DNA from: Bacillus weihaiensis
GTDB lineage: Bacteria > Bacillota > Bacilli > Bacillales > Bacillaceae
NCBI RefSeq assembly: GCF_001889165.1
Contig: NZ_CP016020.1
Span: 4,096,001-4,155,000, forward strand
DNA length: 59,000 nucleotides
Direction: 5' to 3'
Below the pieces are notes generated by a model that ran no database searches, had not been told where the DNA came from, and saw only the letters and a program-made list of their open reading frames with translations. A program made the translations under genes and the position numbers. Numbering within the stretch: the stretch's first letter is position 1; each line of letters opens with the position of its first letter. This document shows positions 22,076 through 32,070 of the stretch, one piece after another.

Positions 22076-22525
22076 TTATCCTCTACGAGCTCCACGACCG
22101 CCGCGTTTAGATTCCGTGTTACGTTTAAGTGAAGATAAACGATCTTCACTATCTTTTAAGAAACGACTCATCTTTTGTTCGAAGTTTTCTTTATTATTCA
22201 TGTTATTATTTCGGAAATCATTTCCTCTTCTTGGGCGATCTGAATTTCTAGGACGTTCGGAGCGTTCCGGACGCTCTGGGCGTTCTGGGCGATCTATTGC
22301 CTTTTTAATGGATAAACCAATCTTACCATCGTTTTCAACGTTGATAACTTTTACTGTTACTTCATCACCGACTTTTAAGTGATCATTAATATCCTTCACA
22401 TAATTATCGGCTACTTCACTGATGTGTACGAGACCTGTAGAACCACCTGGTAGTTCAACAAATGCTCCAAAATTTGTAATGCCCGTCACCTTACCCTGTA
22501 ACTTGCTGCCAACTTCAATCGACAT
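22076..22525 (-). CDS. yabR: S1-domain RNA-binding protein YabR
   Basis: One S1 domain fills residues 1-75 (GSKLQGKVTGITNFGAFVEL, TGLVHISEVA and VGDEVTVKVI). The tail is basic and repetitive (RPERPERPERSERPR, then Asn/Arg-rich and ending RGGRGARRG), as expected for an RNA-binding extension. 149 aa, slightly longer than the 128 aa of B. subtilis YabR because of that tail. Strong GGAGGAG site. The S1 domain resembles those of polynucleotide phosphorylase and of general stress protein 13. The exact role is unknown; cytoplasmic, probably ribosome-associated. Confidence 0.92.
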   Translation of the reverse strand: MSIEVGSKLQGKVTGITNFGAFVELPGGSTGLVHISEVADNYVKDINDHLKVGDEVTVKVINVENDGKIGLSIKKAIDRPERPERPERSERPRNSDRPRRGNDFRNNNMNNKENFEQKMSRFLKDSEDRLSSLKRNTESKRGGRGARRG

Positions 22526-22614
22526 AAAAATAATGCTCCTCCTTAAACAGATAAAAAATCAATCAAATCTTTATATGTTATTATACATAAATAAAAAATC
22601 GAGTGTCAACAAGG

Positions 22615-22983
22615 CTACTCTTTTATATTGAAGATGATTTCATTATCATCTGATAAAAAGTAGTCTCTTCTTGCAATTTTAGCGATATATTCATCATCGT
22701 TTAATTTCACAATTTCTTCTCTTAGGATCTTTTCTTCCTTCTGCAACTCTGTTAACTGTTGCTCAAGCTCCTCTTGTTGTTCGATCTTTTCATTTATCGC
22801 TTTCGATTGACTAAACATGGTGGTGAATATAACGGATGAAGCAACGATAGCAATGATCCCAAACATAGTAAGCCTTCTAAACAAGCCTTTTTTACGACGA
22901 CTCGCCAGCTGTTGTTGTTTTTCCTGCTCCATCATATATTGTGATTGTAGTTCCGTTATTTTTTTAGACCTTTCGAGACTCAT
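22615..22983 (-). CDS. divIC: Cell-division protein DivIC
   Basis: A small bitopic protein of the division septum that works with FtsL and DivIB. It has an N-terminal cytoplasmic basic part (ASRRKKGLFRR), one membrane segment (about residues 40-60) and an extracellular coiled coil rich in E, Q and L. The 122 aa match the family (125 in B. subtilis). GGAGGG precedes the ATG. It sits between yabQ and yabR, as in B. subtilis. Confidence 0.95.
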   Translation of the reverse strand: MSLERSKKITELQSQYMMEQEKQQQLASRRKKGLFRRLTMFGIIAIVASSVIFTTMFSQSKAINEKIEQQEELEQQLTELQKEEKILREEIVKLNDDEYIAKIARRDYFLSDDNEIIFNIKE

Positions 22984-22995
22984 TGTTAACCCTCC

Positions 22996-23631
22996 TTACT
23001 TCTTCCTTATCCTGTTCCACCATTGTTTTACTTTATTTGTTTTATTCTTTATTCTTCTCAAAATTCCTGCTAATTTTTGTATATTTGAAACAAAGTTATT
23101 TCTTATTACTCTAGGAACTAGTTTCCACAGTAATCTTAAAATGAAACGTACTGGTGCTAAAATAATTTTAGCCAATGAGTAGATGAATTGAAAAGCCCAT
23201 TTTACTATACTCCATAAAATTTTAACAATGCCCAGTAAAAAAACAATAAGTAACTGAACTAGTCCAACAATTGGCCGAATAACAACAAGCTGTCCTAGCC
23301 TAATGACTAAGCGGTACACACGAATACTCATTTGGATCATGCGGTCTAAAATATGAAGATACACCGATTTTAGTAAACTCTGGTATGCAGCATATCCACA
23401 TAGGACAGCAAGGAAGATATATACTCTAAGCTCTCCTTCATTTACAAGTAAGAGCACATAAAAAAGTATGAGGCCTTGTACAATCCAAAACATGAGATCA
23501 TTGATAAATACTACCCATCTAGCTCTTAATGGCCGCTTTAAAAAGCGACCATAAGTGTCTAGACCTGCTCCCATAAAACTTCCCATGCCAAACATTGCGA
23601 GCATTGTATAAAACTGGGTTGTTAGACTCAT
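22996..23631 (-). CDS. yabQ: Spore cortex biosynthesis membrane protein YabQ
   Basis: Four to five hydrophobic segments in the first two thirds, then a basic tail (RRIKNKTNKVKQWWNRIRKK). The N-terminal MLAMFGMGSFMGAGLDTYGR pattern is typical of the YabQ family. In B. subtilis YabQ is located in the outer forespore membrane and is needed for cortex formation; it is made under sigma E. Its ATG overlaps the yabP stop as ATGA, so the two are coupled. Confidence 0.93.
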   Translation of the reverse strand: MSLTTQFYTMLAMFGMGSFMGAGLDTYGRFLKRPLRARWVVFINDLMFWIVQGLILFYVLLLVNEGELRVYIFLAVLCGYAAYQSLLKSVYLHILDRMIQMSIRVYRLVIRLGQLVVIRPIVGLVQLLIVFLLGIVKILWSIVKWAFQFIYSLAKIILAPVRFILRLLWKLVPRVIRNNFVSNIQKLAGILRRIKNKTNKVKQWWNRIRKK

Positions 23632-23939
23632 TTAAATAACTTGCTAAAGAGCCCTTTAGCTTTCTCCGAATGCTGGTCATCTAAATAAATAAGGTCAAAG
23701 ATTCGGCTTCCCTTTATTGAAACAATCCCCTTATCTACATCCAAATTCTTCATCTGTAGGTTTTGACCTCGAATGGCTAGTGCACCCATTACAGTCTCAA
23801 GTAGAAACTCTTCAGTATCAAAGCTTTCAACTTGCTTAACACCTGTAATTTCTAAAAGCTTTCTACCTCTCATAATGACGTCGTGCTCTTGAATCGTCCC
23901 TTTATGAACAGATGAATGATTATCATAGTATTGGTCCAT
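23628..23939 (-). CDS. yabP: Sporulation protein YabP
   Basis: A 103-aa protein of the YabP/YqfC family (HDVIMRGRKLLEITGVKQVE, then GQNLQMKNLDVDKGIVSIKG). In B. subtilis it is made in the mother cell and is needed for spore cortex formation. No signal peptide or membrane segment. GGAGGT precedes the ATG. Confidence 0.94.
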   Translation of the reverse strand: MDQYYDNHSSVHKGTIQEHDVIMRGRKLLEITGVKQVESFDTEEFLLETVMGALAIRGQNLQMKNLDVDKGIVSIKGSRIFDLIYLDDQHSEKAKGLFSKLFK

Positions 23940-24013
23940 GTTCTACCTCCGCATTAAGGATTTTCTACTTCATGTTTATGTCAATCCTATGCGATTTAGA
24001 ACAAGCCCACTGA

Positions 24014-24277
24014 TTACTCTTCAGAAATGCGTTCTTCTTTTACAATTCGATAAAGGTTCGATGCCTCTTCTTTTTTAGTCGTTTCTCTTAAGTCATCAAT
24101 GACAACTGTAACATACTTTTGACCAAAACGAATTAAAAGCTCATCTCCCACCTTTACGTTTGAACTAGCTTTTGCTGGAATACCGTTAATGGATATTCTT
24201 CCTTGGTCCGCAATTTCCTTCGCTAATGTACGTCTTTTGATCAATCTGGATACCTTTAAAAATTTATCTAGTCTCAT
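24014..24277 (-). CDS. rqcP: S4-domain ribosome quality control protein RqcP (YabO)
   Basis: An 87-aa protein made almost wholly of an S4 RNA-binding domain (MRLDKFLKVSRLIKRRTLA ... GRISINGIPAKASSNVKVGD). In B. subtilis RqcP binds stalled 50S subunits together with RqcH and supports poly-alanine tailing of nascent chains. The ATG overlaps the yabN stop by 4 nt. Related to Hsp15 of Gram-negative bacteria. Confidence 0.95.
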   Translation of the reverse strand: MRLDKFLKVSRLIKRRTLAKEIADQGRISINGIPAKASSNVKVGDELLIRFGQKYVTVVIDDLRETTKKEEASNLYRIVKEERISEE

Positions 24278-25749
24278 CCTAACCCCTCTTTATCTATTTT
24301 CTTTGCTTGATTCCATAGCTCATCCATTTCCTCAAGAGACATTTCTTTGAGGACTTTCTCTGCCTTTTCTGCCATTTGCTCAATATAAGAAAAACGACGG
24401 TAAAATTTATGGTTTGTAGAGGTAAGTGCTTCTTCCGGTTCTACTTTATAATACCTACCTACATTGATAAGCGCAAAAAGAATGTCACCAAACTCTTGCA
24501 TTATTTTTTGTTGGCTATGGTTTTTAGAAAGCTCCTCCTCAAATTCAGATAATTCTTCTTTTACTTTTGCCCATGCTCCTTCGACTGACGGCCAGTCAAA
24601 ACCGACCTTAGCTGCCTTTTTTTGTAGATGGAAGGCTTTTGAGAGTGCAGGTAATGCCCCAGAAACAGAGTCAAGAATAGATGTTTCCTGTACGTCACCT
24701 TTTTCCTTGCGCTTTATTTCATCCCAATTAGTCACTACCTCTTCAGAGTTTGTCACCTGTGTTTGTCCGAACACATGTGGATGTCTGCGAACCATTTTTT
24801 CAGAAACCCCTCTGATGACCTCATCTATTGAAAACATTGCCTCATCTTCACCTATTTGAGAATGAAGGACCACTTGTAAAAGAACATCTCCAAGCTCTTC
24901 GACGATATGATCAATATCATCATTTTCAATTGCTTCTAAAAGCTCATAGCATTCTTCAATTAAGTATTTCTTTAGGGATGTATGTGTTTGTTCCTTGTCC
25001 CACGGACAGCCATTTGGTCCCCGTAATTCTGCAATGATTGCTCTAAAAGAAGTAAACTGATGATATAATACCTCCTCATTTTTAACTGGAGGGACATATA
25101 TGCTAGTCAAATTATTAATTGTTGTTTCACGATCAAGTTCATATAACTCAACTTCTTTTATAAGTTGGTCTCTACTTCCTGCTGCGGTCACAATCTTCAC
25201 TTTATAATCATCTGGTAACTGATCCATTAATGCCAGCTTCACTTCCGAGGCAACCATTTGATCATAAACCTGTGTAATCATTACATGTCCTCTTAAATTC
25301 AGAGATTCACTTTTAAAATCAAGACCATCAACTAATTGGAAGCCCTCGACCGGGTCAATTTCCAAAGCTTGGAACATAGCGTCGATAAAGCTTTGACCAC
25401 CCTTAACAGTTACGGTATACCCTTTTTCTCTCCCAACAGTTTGTAAAAGCTGCACTGTTTTTTCAGCTACTTGGGGATGTCCAGGAACAGCATAGACAAT
25501 ATCTTCTGCCGTTGCATAGGATAAGAGTAACGAAACAATTTCCTCATAAACGCCCTCGAATGTTTCGTGTTTTTCATAAATATAGTCAAACGATTCAAAG
25601 CGAATTTCATCCCCTAGTTGTTCAATTACAGGATGCTCTTTCGTTCTAAGATATAGTTTCGGTGTATCCTTTAGAAGCTTATAAACACCGTATGGAAGTT
25701 GATTTACATCTCCGGCACCTAAGCCAATTATTGTAATATGTTTTGCCAT
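24274..25749 (-). CDS. yabN: Fused tetrapyrrole methylase-like / MazG pyrophosphohydrolase YabN
   Basis: Residues 1 to about 225 resemble uroporphyrin-III/diphthine-type methylases (ITIIGLGAGDVNQLPYG, VYAVPGHPQVAEKTV). Residues about 230-491 form two MazG repeats. The first has GCPWDKEQTH, EECYELLEAI and EELGDVLLQVV with the metal-binding acidic residues; the second is more degenerate. The MazG part likely hydrolyses unusual or damaged NTPs. The substrate of the methylase half is unknown. 491 aa, normal for the fusion in Bacillus. GAGG lies 10 nt before the ATG. Confidence 0.94.
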   Translation of the reverse strand: MAKHITIIGLGAGDVNQLPYGVYKLLKDTPKLYLRTKEHPVIEQLGDEIRFESFDYIYEKHETFEGVYEEIVSLLLSYATAEDIVYAVPGHPQVAEKTVQLLQTVGREKGYTVTVKGGQSFIDAMFQALEIDPVEGFQLVDGLDFKSESLNLRGHVMITQVYDQMVASEVKLALMDQLPDDYKVKIVTAAGSRDQLIKEVELYELDRETTINNLTSIYVPPVKNEEVLYHQFTSFRAIIAELRGPNGCPWDKEQTHTSLKKYLIEECYELLEAIENDDIDHIVEELGDVLLQVVLHSQIGEDEAMFSIDEVIRGVSEKMVRRHPHVFGQTQVTNSEEVVTNWDEIKRKEKGDVQETSILDSVSGALPALSKAFHLQKKAAKVGFDWPSVEGAWAKVKEELSEFEEELSKNHSQQKIMQEFGDILFALINVGRYYKVEPEEALTSTNHKFYRRFSYIEQMAEKAEKVLKEMSLEEMDELWNQAKKIDKEGLG

Positions 25750-25761
25750 AGATTAAAAACC

Positions 25762-27345
25762 TCATTTCATTACTTTATTAATGATTGGTATATTTACCAA
25801 TTCCTCACGGGAAAATACCTTTAATTTCAGGATCATTATCCCATAAACAAAGCCTCCAAGAACAACTCCCGCTAATGCTGTTATGGCTGCACCTATACGT
25901 TCATCAAAGGCTAGCCCATACTGTTTCATGAATACTAAATAGATAAGAATGGAGCATAACATCAAACTATTACTTCCAATTATTTTGTACAAAGCCTTAT
26001 ACTCTTTAAATACATAGCCCTTATGTGCTAAATAAACATAATTACTAAGAGCTACAACGAAGTAGGCAAATGTGGTTGAACTAGCCGCACCGTAAATTCC
26101 ATATATAGGAACAAGATAGCTATTTACTAGTAGTTTAATTAAGGTGCCAACTAAGACCGTTATTGCAGGAAACACCGTAAAGCCAAGTCCTTGCAATATC
26201 GCAAACAAAGTTAAACAGAGAGATGTAAAGAAGATAGAGCCTATCAAGATCATTAATAGGAATGACCCAGATGAATCAGTAAATAACATAATGTTCGTTG
26301 GTTTCATAATAGCGATTAAACCTATGGTAGCGCTAGATGCAATGACAAGACAAAGCTTGATTGATAAATGTATTTTCTTTGTTATAAAGTCTGTACGATT
26401 ATCAGCCTTAGCCGTCGAAAGAACAGGTACAATCGATAATGCAAACGATGTAGCAACCACCGTTCCTAGTTGAATAAGAGGTTGTCCTCGATCATAAATT
26501 CCCTTTGTTTTCTTTGCAGTCTCTTCATCGATTCCCATATCTGTTAATAAAGCGTATAAATGCAAAGAATCAATAAGCTGTATCAAAATAAGCAATAAGC
26601 TACATATACCAATTGTAAAACTATATTTACATATTTTCCTTATAATGAATATTGTTTTTAGCCTTACCTTATCTTCGGGAAAATGTCGAACTTGTTCATT
26701 TTTCTTATTCGAGTAAAAAAAGAAAAAAAGAAGCGCTGCAACACTTCCTAAAATGGAAGAAAAGAAAGCCCCAACACCGGTTTCATATAAAGTAAAACCC
26801 GCTTTTATCATAAAAACCGAGCTCACTAAGATAAAGCTAACTCTTACACCTTGTTCAATCACTTGCGAGATGGCTGTTGGCTTCATATCTTGCTGAGCTT
26901 GAAAAACACCTCTGTATGTAGAAAGAAACGGAATCAGCAAAAAAGAAAAAGAGGTTACTTTTATTAATGGAGCCAAATAAACATCGCCCATAAATTGGGC
27001 AATAGGGTGTGCGAAAAAAAATAATGGAAGAAACATAAAAAAGCCTAGTCCAGCTAGGAACCAAAACGAAACAGTCAGTATCTTTGATCGTGTTGCTTTA
27101 GAAGTGTTATGTCCTAGATCTACTACTACTTTCGAAATAATGACCGGAAAACCGGATGTAGCTAAAATAACGCTCATCCCATAAAAGGGATACACTTGCT
27201 GATAAATATAAAAACCTATATCCCCCACAATATTTTGGTATGGGACACGATAAGCAGCACTCAAAATTTTCGTTACCAGTCCAGCAAGTGTAAGGATCAT
27301 CGCCCCTTGCATGGCTAGATATAAATTGTTTTTCGGGACATTCAT
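25762..27345 (-). CDS. yabM: Polysaccharide/lipid flippase-like membrane protein YabM
   Basis: About 14 membrane segments of the MOP (MATE/PST) superfamily, related to SpoVB and to MurJ-type flippases. The N-terminus reads NNLYLAMQGAMILTLAGLVT, and the YRVPYQNIVGDIGFYIYQQV region matches SpoVB-like proteins. The start is ATG 27345, because GAGGGG lies upstream of it inside the longer TTG frame. This gives 527 aa, near the 532 of B. subtilis. The lipid-linked substrate is unknown. First gene of the yabM...yabR run. Confidence 0.9.
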   Translation of the reverse strand: MNVPKNNLYLAMQGAMILTLAGLVTKILSAAYRVPYQNIVGDIGFYIYQQVYPFYGMSVILATSGFPVIISKVVVDLGHNTSKATRSKILTVSFWFLAGLGFFMFLPLFFFAHPIAQFMGDVYLAPLIKVTSFSFLLIPFLSTYRGVFQAQQDMKPTAISQVIEQGVRVSFILVSSVFMIKAGFTLYETGVGAFFSSILGSVAALLFFFFYSNKKNEQVRHFPEDKVRLKTIFIIRKICKYSFTIGICSLLLILIQLIDSLHLYALLTDMGIDEETAKKTKGIYDRGQPLIQLGTVVATSFALSIVPVLSTAKADNRTDFITKKIHLSIKLCLVIASSATIGLIAIMKPTNIMLFTDSSGSFLLMILIGSIFFTSLCLTLFAILQGLGFTVFPAITVLVGTLIKLLVNSYLVPIYGIYGAASSTTFAYFVVALSNYVYLAHKGYVFKEYKALYKIIGSNSLMLCSILIYLVFMKQYGLAFDERIGAAITALAGVVLGGFVYGIMILKLKVFSREELVNIPIINKVMK

Positions 27346-27445
27346 TGTCCTACTTTCCCCTCTCAAAATCCAATACTTCTTATTATAGCATAGAAAAAAT
27401 TGGCACCATAAAGCAAATGTGGAACGCTACCGATCCCTTAGGATA

Positions 27446-27475
27446 GAAAAAGAGGTGGCACATAGGCCACCTCTT
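27446..27475 (-). terminator. Terminator after spoVT
   Basis: Perfect stem AAGAGGTGGC / GCCACCTCTT with six-base loop, then TTTCT on the minus strand, 8 bp past the spoVT stop. Confidence 0.92.
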
Positions 27476-27482
27476 CTTCCTC

Positions 27483-28019
27483 TTATTGCTCCATTTGCCT
27501 TGCTAAGAATCCCGCTGCAGTTTCGACAGCCTTATGTTCAACTTCACCAATAGATTGTTCTTTAGATAAAATGATGACTGCTCCAATTGGGTCTCCATTC
27601 GCAATTATAGGTCCAATTGTATACGATTTAATTTCTTCACTTATTCCTTCGGCTATTTGAGTTTCACCAGCGTCCGCTTTAAGGACTGAACCTCTTTCTT
27701 CCATAGCCTTCTCGACAACATCCCCGATATTCTTATTCATATATTCCTTTTTAGAACCACCAGAAACTGCGATGAATGTGTCACGGTCACATATTAATAC
27801 AGGATGCCCTAGACTATCATAAAGTGCATCTGCATATTCCTTAGAAAAGTCACTTAGCTCGCTTATAGGTGAATATTTCTTTAGGATAACTTCACCATCA
27901 CGATCCACAAAAATTTCAAGAGGATCTCCCTCACGTATTCGTAACGTTCTACGAATTTCCTTTGGAATAACTACGCGACCTAAATCATCAATACGACGAA
28001 CAATACCAGTTGCTTTCAT
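27483..28019 (-). CDS. spoVT: Stage V sporulation transcription regulator SpoVT
   Basis: An AbrB-type swapped-hairpin DNA-binding domain (ATGIVRRIDDLGRVVIPKEI) is joined to a C-terminal GAF-like domain (about residues 55-178). In B. subtilis it tunes sigma G genes in the forespore. The start is ATG 28019 (MKATG): GAGG is 9 nt upstream and the length becomes 178 aa, equal to B. subtilis. Its N-terminal domain is paralogous to AbrB at 49627. Confidence 0.96.
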   Translation of the reverse strand: MKATGIVRRIDDLGRVVIPKEIRRTLRIREGDPLEIFVDRDGEVILKKYSPISELSDFSKEYADALYDSLGHPVLICDRDTFIAVSGGSKKEYMNKNIGDVVEKAMEERGSVLKADAGETQIAEGISEEIKSYTIGPIIANGDPIGAVIILSKEQSIGEVEHKAVETAAGFLARQMEQ

Positions 28020-28391
28020 CTTATGTTGCCTCACTTTCATCGGATGATTTGAAAAAAGGTGATTGTCATCTTCCTGATTTGTGTTTCCTTTACTTAAACA
28101 GGAAAGGTTGCTTATGTAAGACCATTACCTCAGAGTATAGTTTCCCTATTAATAGCAGTTGAGATGCTAAGTTAGAAGTTCACAATCAGACGTGTCTTCT
28201 TGTTCACTACTCGCCCTTTTTTCTCGCTCACTACTACCAATAGACCCTTTGAGAAAAAAGCCTTATGTAACAATCACCGTTTGTTAAAAATAGTATCCGT
28301 CACATGCGATGTAATATACATCATGAAAGTGTTTTTTTGACAATTTTTGATAAACAACTCACCATCATATCCCATATTCATGCCAATCAAA
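28020..28391. other. spoVT-mfd intergenic region with a candidate SigG promoter
   Basis: No gene is seen in these 372 bp. On the minus strand TGTATA (28315-28320), 17 bp, GATACTA (28291-28297) is close to the sigma G consensus. It would leave a leader of about 270 nt before spoVT, which is long. A stretch at 28081-28110 can form a small hairpin. No terminator is clear after mfd. Confidence 0.4.
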
Positions 28392-31300
28392 CTATTTTAC
28401 TGAGATTTCTTCTTTTTTCACTTGAGATAATCCATTCAATAATTCCGTGATGATTGTTAGCCACTGATCTACCGTGTGCCCTTTTGTTGAAATCGTCATT
28501 TTTAACCTTGAACCTTCCATACCAAGACCGACTGTACGTTGATATTTATTGCTTAAATCAAATAATTTTTGACCATCGATTTTATTACTTGCTGCTTCCT
28601 CTACAAGAATGGAGATTACCTCTTTATCTTGTTTAATCAATTCCACTCTTTCCTGCATAGCAAATACTTTGATCTTTGCAATATGGAAAAGATAGCTCAC
28701 TTCTATTGGATATTCCCCGAAACGGTCAATCATTTCTTCTTGTAATTCTTCAAGCTCCTGAATACTTGAGATTGACCTAAAGCGTTTATACATATCAATT
28801 TTTTGACGATTATCAGTAATATAATCTTGTGGAAGATAAGCATCGACTTGTAGGTCTATCTCCACATCAATTGGCTTTTCCTTCGGCTGATCTGTTTGTC
28901 TTTCTTCAATCGCTTCTTTTAGCATTTGAGAATATAAATCAAAACCTACAGAGTCGATAAAGCCATGTTGTTGGGCACCTAGTAAGTTACCTGCACCTCG
29001 AATTGATAAGTCTCTCATTGCAATCTTGAAACCTGATCCTAATTCCGTAAATTCTTTAATCGCCTGCAGTCTCTTCTCAGCAACCTCTGTTAACACTTTA
29101 TCTTTTCGATACGTGAAGTATGCGTACGCCACTCGATTAGAACGACCCACACGTCCTCGTAGCTGATAAAGCTGTGATAAGCCCATTTTATCTGCATCGT
29201 TGACGATTAATGTGTTTACGTTAGGGATATCCACTCCTGTTTCAATAATGGTTGTGCTCACAAGAACATCATATTCTCCCTCTAAAAAGCTTAGCATAAC
29301 AGACTCTAGTTCATTCTCTGTCATCTTTCCATGGGCATACGTTACACGCGCATCAGGTACTAGCATTGAAATTTCTTCTGCTTTCCTCTCAATATCCTCT
29401 ACACGGTTATACAAGAAGAACACCTGACCTCCACGAGCCATCTCTCTTTCAATAGACTCCCTGACTAGCACACCGTTATATTCAACAACATACGTTTGAA
29501 CTGGGAAACGATTTTCAGGAGGGGTCTCGATAACGGAAAGGTCCCTAACACCAAGCATAGACATATGCAGTGTTCTTGGAATTGGTGTTGCCGTTAAAGT
29601 TAGCACATCTACATTCGCTTTAAGTTGCTTGATTTTTTCCTTATGAGTAACACCAAAGCGTTGTTCTTCATCAATAATAAGAAGACCTAATTCTTTATAC
29701 TGAATATCCTTAGAAAGTAGCCTATGTGTACCAATGACCATATCTACCGTTCCATTTGCTAAACCTTTGGTCGTTTCATTAATTTCTTTCCTTGTTCTAA
29801 AACGACTGAGAAGCCCAACATTAATCGGATAGTCTTGGAATCTTTCACGGACTGTTTCAAAATGCTGCTGAGCAAGAATTGTCGTTGGAACAAGTAAGGC
29901 TACCTGCTTACCATCTGCTACTGCTTTAAAAGCTGCACGTATTGCAACCTCTGTCTTCCCATAGCCAACGTCTCCACATAGTAGTCTATCCATTGGACGT
30001 AGACGCTCCATATCTTTCTTGATTTCCTGAATAGAACGTATTTGGTCCTCAGTTTCTTGATAAGGGAAAGCTAGTTCAAACTCTTTTTGCATTTCCCCGT
30101 CTGGTGAAAACGCATACCCTTCACTTGCTTCTCTCTCTGCATACAGCTTAATTAAATCATCCGCAATGTCTTGAACAGATGATTCAACCTTCTTCTTCAC
30201 TCTCCGCCAATCATTACCACCCAGTTTATATATTTTCGGCTCCTTACCTTCTGAGCCCACATATTTTTGAACTTGGTCAATTTGTTCTACAGGAACGTAT
30301 AATTGATCACTACCTTGGTACTTGATATTTAAGTAATCCTTATGTATTCCCTTAATTTCAAGAGTTTCAATTCCTACATACTTTCCGATACCATGATTAA
30401 CGTGAACAACGTAGTCTCCAACCTCTAACTCTGAATAGCTTTTTATTCTTTCAGCATTAGATAGCTTTTGTCTACGCACCTGTTTTTTTACTCGTTTTTT
30501 AAATAGTTCTTCTTCCGTAATGACCGCAAGCTTCTGCATAGGAAGTTCAAATCCTGTTTGGAGATCCCCCTCCAGTATGAGTGTACTTCCACCCCTTATG
30601 AAATCCGTTGTTTTCAAGATAGTGGCTTTTATCTCATAATCCTCTAAGACTTGCTCTAATTTCTTCGTACGTTCTTCATTTACACCTAAAAACACAATGG
30701 CATATTGAGCTTTTTGCCAACGATCAATTTCTGTTTTTAAGAGGTGCATTTGTCCGTGAAAATTTTGCATTTGCTTACACGACAAATTCAATATATTTTG
30801 AGGGCTTGTATGGGGTACATGCCTCAGAAATAAAGATAAATAAATGAGTGGTTGCTTTGACTTTGACATTACTTCCAAATAGGAATGTGAGATTTTTACA
30901 TCCTTAAGAATTTTTCCTTCTTCCAGTAAATTTGTATACCACTCTGCTTCTTCACGTTCTAGCTGTTCATACGTTTCATGAATTCTACTAATTTCATCTA
31001 AGATGATCATTGAATCATCTGACATGTAGTCTAGTAAACTAGCAGGCTGTTCATAGAAGAGCGATGAAAATTTGAAAATATCTTGTGAATATTGGTTCGT
31101 CCTTAACTTCTCTAAGTCATACTCAATGTTTTCGACCAGCAACTCTTTTTGTTGGTCATTTTTCATGTTCTTCAAGTTCTTTGCTAGTCCATCTTCCACT
31201 GCCTTTATACATCTTACTCTTGATTCTTCATTTAATAGCATTTCAACAGCTGGACCGATCGTGACTGTTTTAAGCATCTCAATTGAACGTTGATTTTCTA

Positions 31301-31922
31301 TGTTAAACGTACGAATAGAATCAATTTCAGTATCAAACAATTCAATCCTTACAGCATTTTCCTCTGTTAAAGGATAAAGGTCAATAATTCCACCACGAAC
31401 ACTAAACTCACCTGGTGCATTTACCATATCAACGCGCTCATATCCTAATGAAACAAATTGGTTCGTATATTCATCAAGCTCTATATCCTGTCCTACAGAA
31501 AGAGTGAACTGCTTTTCCTTCCATAATGCTTTAGGTGGCAATAATCTTCTTACACCCGCTACTGGTGCTACAACGATAGAAGGCTGACCTTCAATTAGTT
31601 TATTTAAAACCTCTATCCTCTGAGCCTTTAGCTCTGGACTTGCGATAGCAACCTCTGATGCAATAAGGTCATTAACAGGATAAAGATAAACATGATCTTT
31701 TAATAAATTCGTTAAATCTTCGTATACCTTCTGGGCTTGAAAAAGATTATGAGTAACAATTAAAATTGATTTTTTCACATCATGGTATAATGCAGAAGTA
31801 AATACTGTTCTCGCTGATCCGGATAGACCCGCTACTAACTGCTCCTTAAGACCTTCCTCGATACCTGATACGATTGTCTTAAAATCATCATTATCATAAA
31901 AATAGTGCTGCAAACTGTTCAA
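28392..31922 (-). CDS. mfd: Transcription-repair coupling factor Mfd
   Basis: Removes RNA polymerase stalled at DNA damage and brings in UvrAB. Order of domains: UvrB-like N-terminal part (LSGSARTVFTSAL), the RNA-polymerase interaction domain (VGDYVVHVNHGIGKYVGIE), the RecG-like motor (Walker A CGDVGYGKTEVAIR, DEEQ box, TATPIPRTL), the TRG-type LYQLRGRVGRSNR, and the C-terminal UvrA-binding region. The start is TTG at 31922 because a GGGGGG site lies 6 nt upstream and includes the longer start. This gives 1176 aa (1177 in B. subtilis). Confidence 0.97.
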   Translation of the reverse strand: MNSLQHYFYDNDDFKTIVSGIEEGLKEQLVAGLSGSARTVFTSALYHDVKKSILIVTHNLFQAQKVYEDLTNLLKDHVYLYPVNDLIASEVAIASPELKAQRIEVLNKLIEGQPSIVVAPVAGVRRLLPPKALWKEKQFTLSVGQDIELDEYTNQFVSLGYERVDMVNAPGEFSVRGGIIDLYPLTEENAVRIELFDTEIDSIRTFNIENQRSIEMLKTVTIGPAVEMLLNEESRVRCIKAVEDGLAKNLKNMKNDQQKELLVENIEYDLEKLRTNQYSQDIFKFSSLFYEQPASLLDYMSDDSMIILDEISRIHETYEQLEREEAEWYTNLLEEGKILKDVKISHSYLEVMSKSKQPLIYLSLFLRHVPHTSPQNILNLSCKQMQNFHGQMHLLKTEIDRWQKAQYAIVFLGVNEERTKKLEQVLEDYEIKATILKTTDFIRGGSTLILEGDLQTGFELPMQKLAVITEEELFKKRVKKQVRRQKLSNAERIKSYSELEVGDYVVHVNHGIGKYVGIETLEIKGIHKDYLNIKYQGSDQLYVPVEQIDQVQKYVGSEGKEPKIYKLGGNDWRRVKKKVESSVQDIADDLIKLYAEREASEGYAFSPDGEMQKEFELAFPYQETEDQIRSIQEIKKDMERLRPMDRLLCGDVGYGKTEVAIRAAFKAVADGKQVALLVPTTILAQQHFETVRERFQDYPINVGLLSRFRTRKEINETTKGLANGTVDMVIGTHRLLSKDIQYKELGLLIIDEEQRFGVTHKEKIKQLKANVDVLTLTATPIPRTLHMSMLGVRDLSVIETPPENRFPVQTYVVEYNGVLVRESIEREMARGGQVFFLYNRVEDIERKAEEISMLVPDARVTYAHGKMTENELESVMLSFLEGEYDVLVSTTIIETGVDIPNVNTLIVNDADKMGLSQLYQLRGRVGRSNRVAYAYFTYRKDKVLTEVAEKRLQAIKEFTELGSGFKIAMRDLSIRGAGNLLGAQQHGFIDSVGFDLYSQMLKEAIEERQTDQPKEKPIDVEIDLQVDAYLPQDYITDNRQKIDMYKRFRSISSIQELEELQEEMIDRFGEYPIEVSYLFHIAKIKVFAMQERVELIKQDKEVISILVEEAASNKIDGQKLFDLSNKYQRTVGLGMEGSRLKMTISTKGHTVDQWLTIITELLNGLSQVKKEEISVK

Positions 31923-32070
31923 GCTCAGCCCCCCTCTCAATTTTCTCAACATGATCGTAATTGAATATTTTCTATCCTTTATGACTAAAACATGTAAGCC
32001 GCCACTAGCTCATTGAACTGTACGGTGATAGTAAACAGAAAAATGCTTTGGGGAAGACTCCCAAAGCTAT

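Noticed and set aside
22250-22310. Short direct DNA repeats within yabR
   Set aside because: They encode the Arg-Pro-Glu repeats of the protein tail, common in basic RNA-binding tails; not a separate element.
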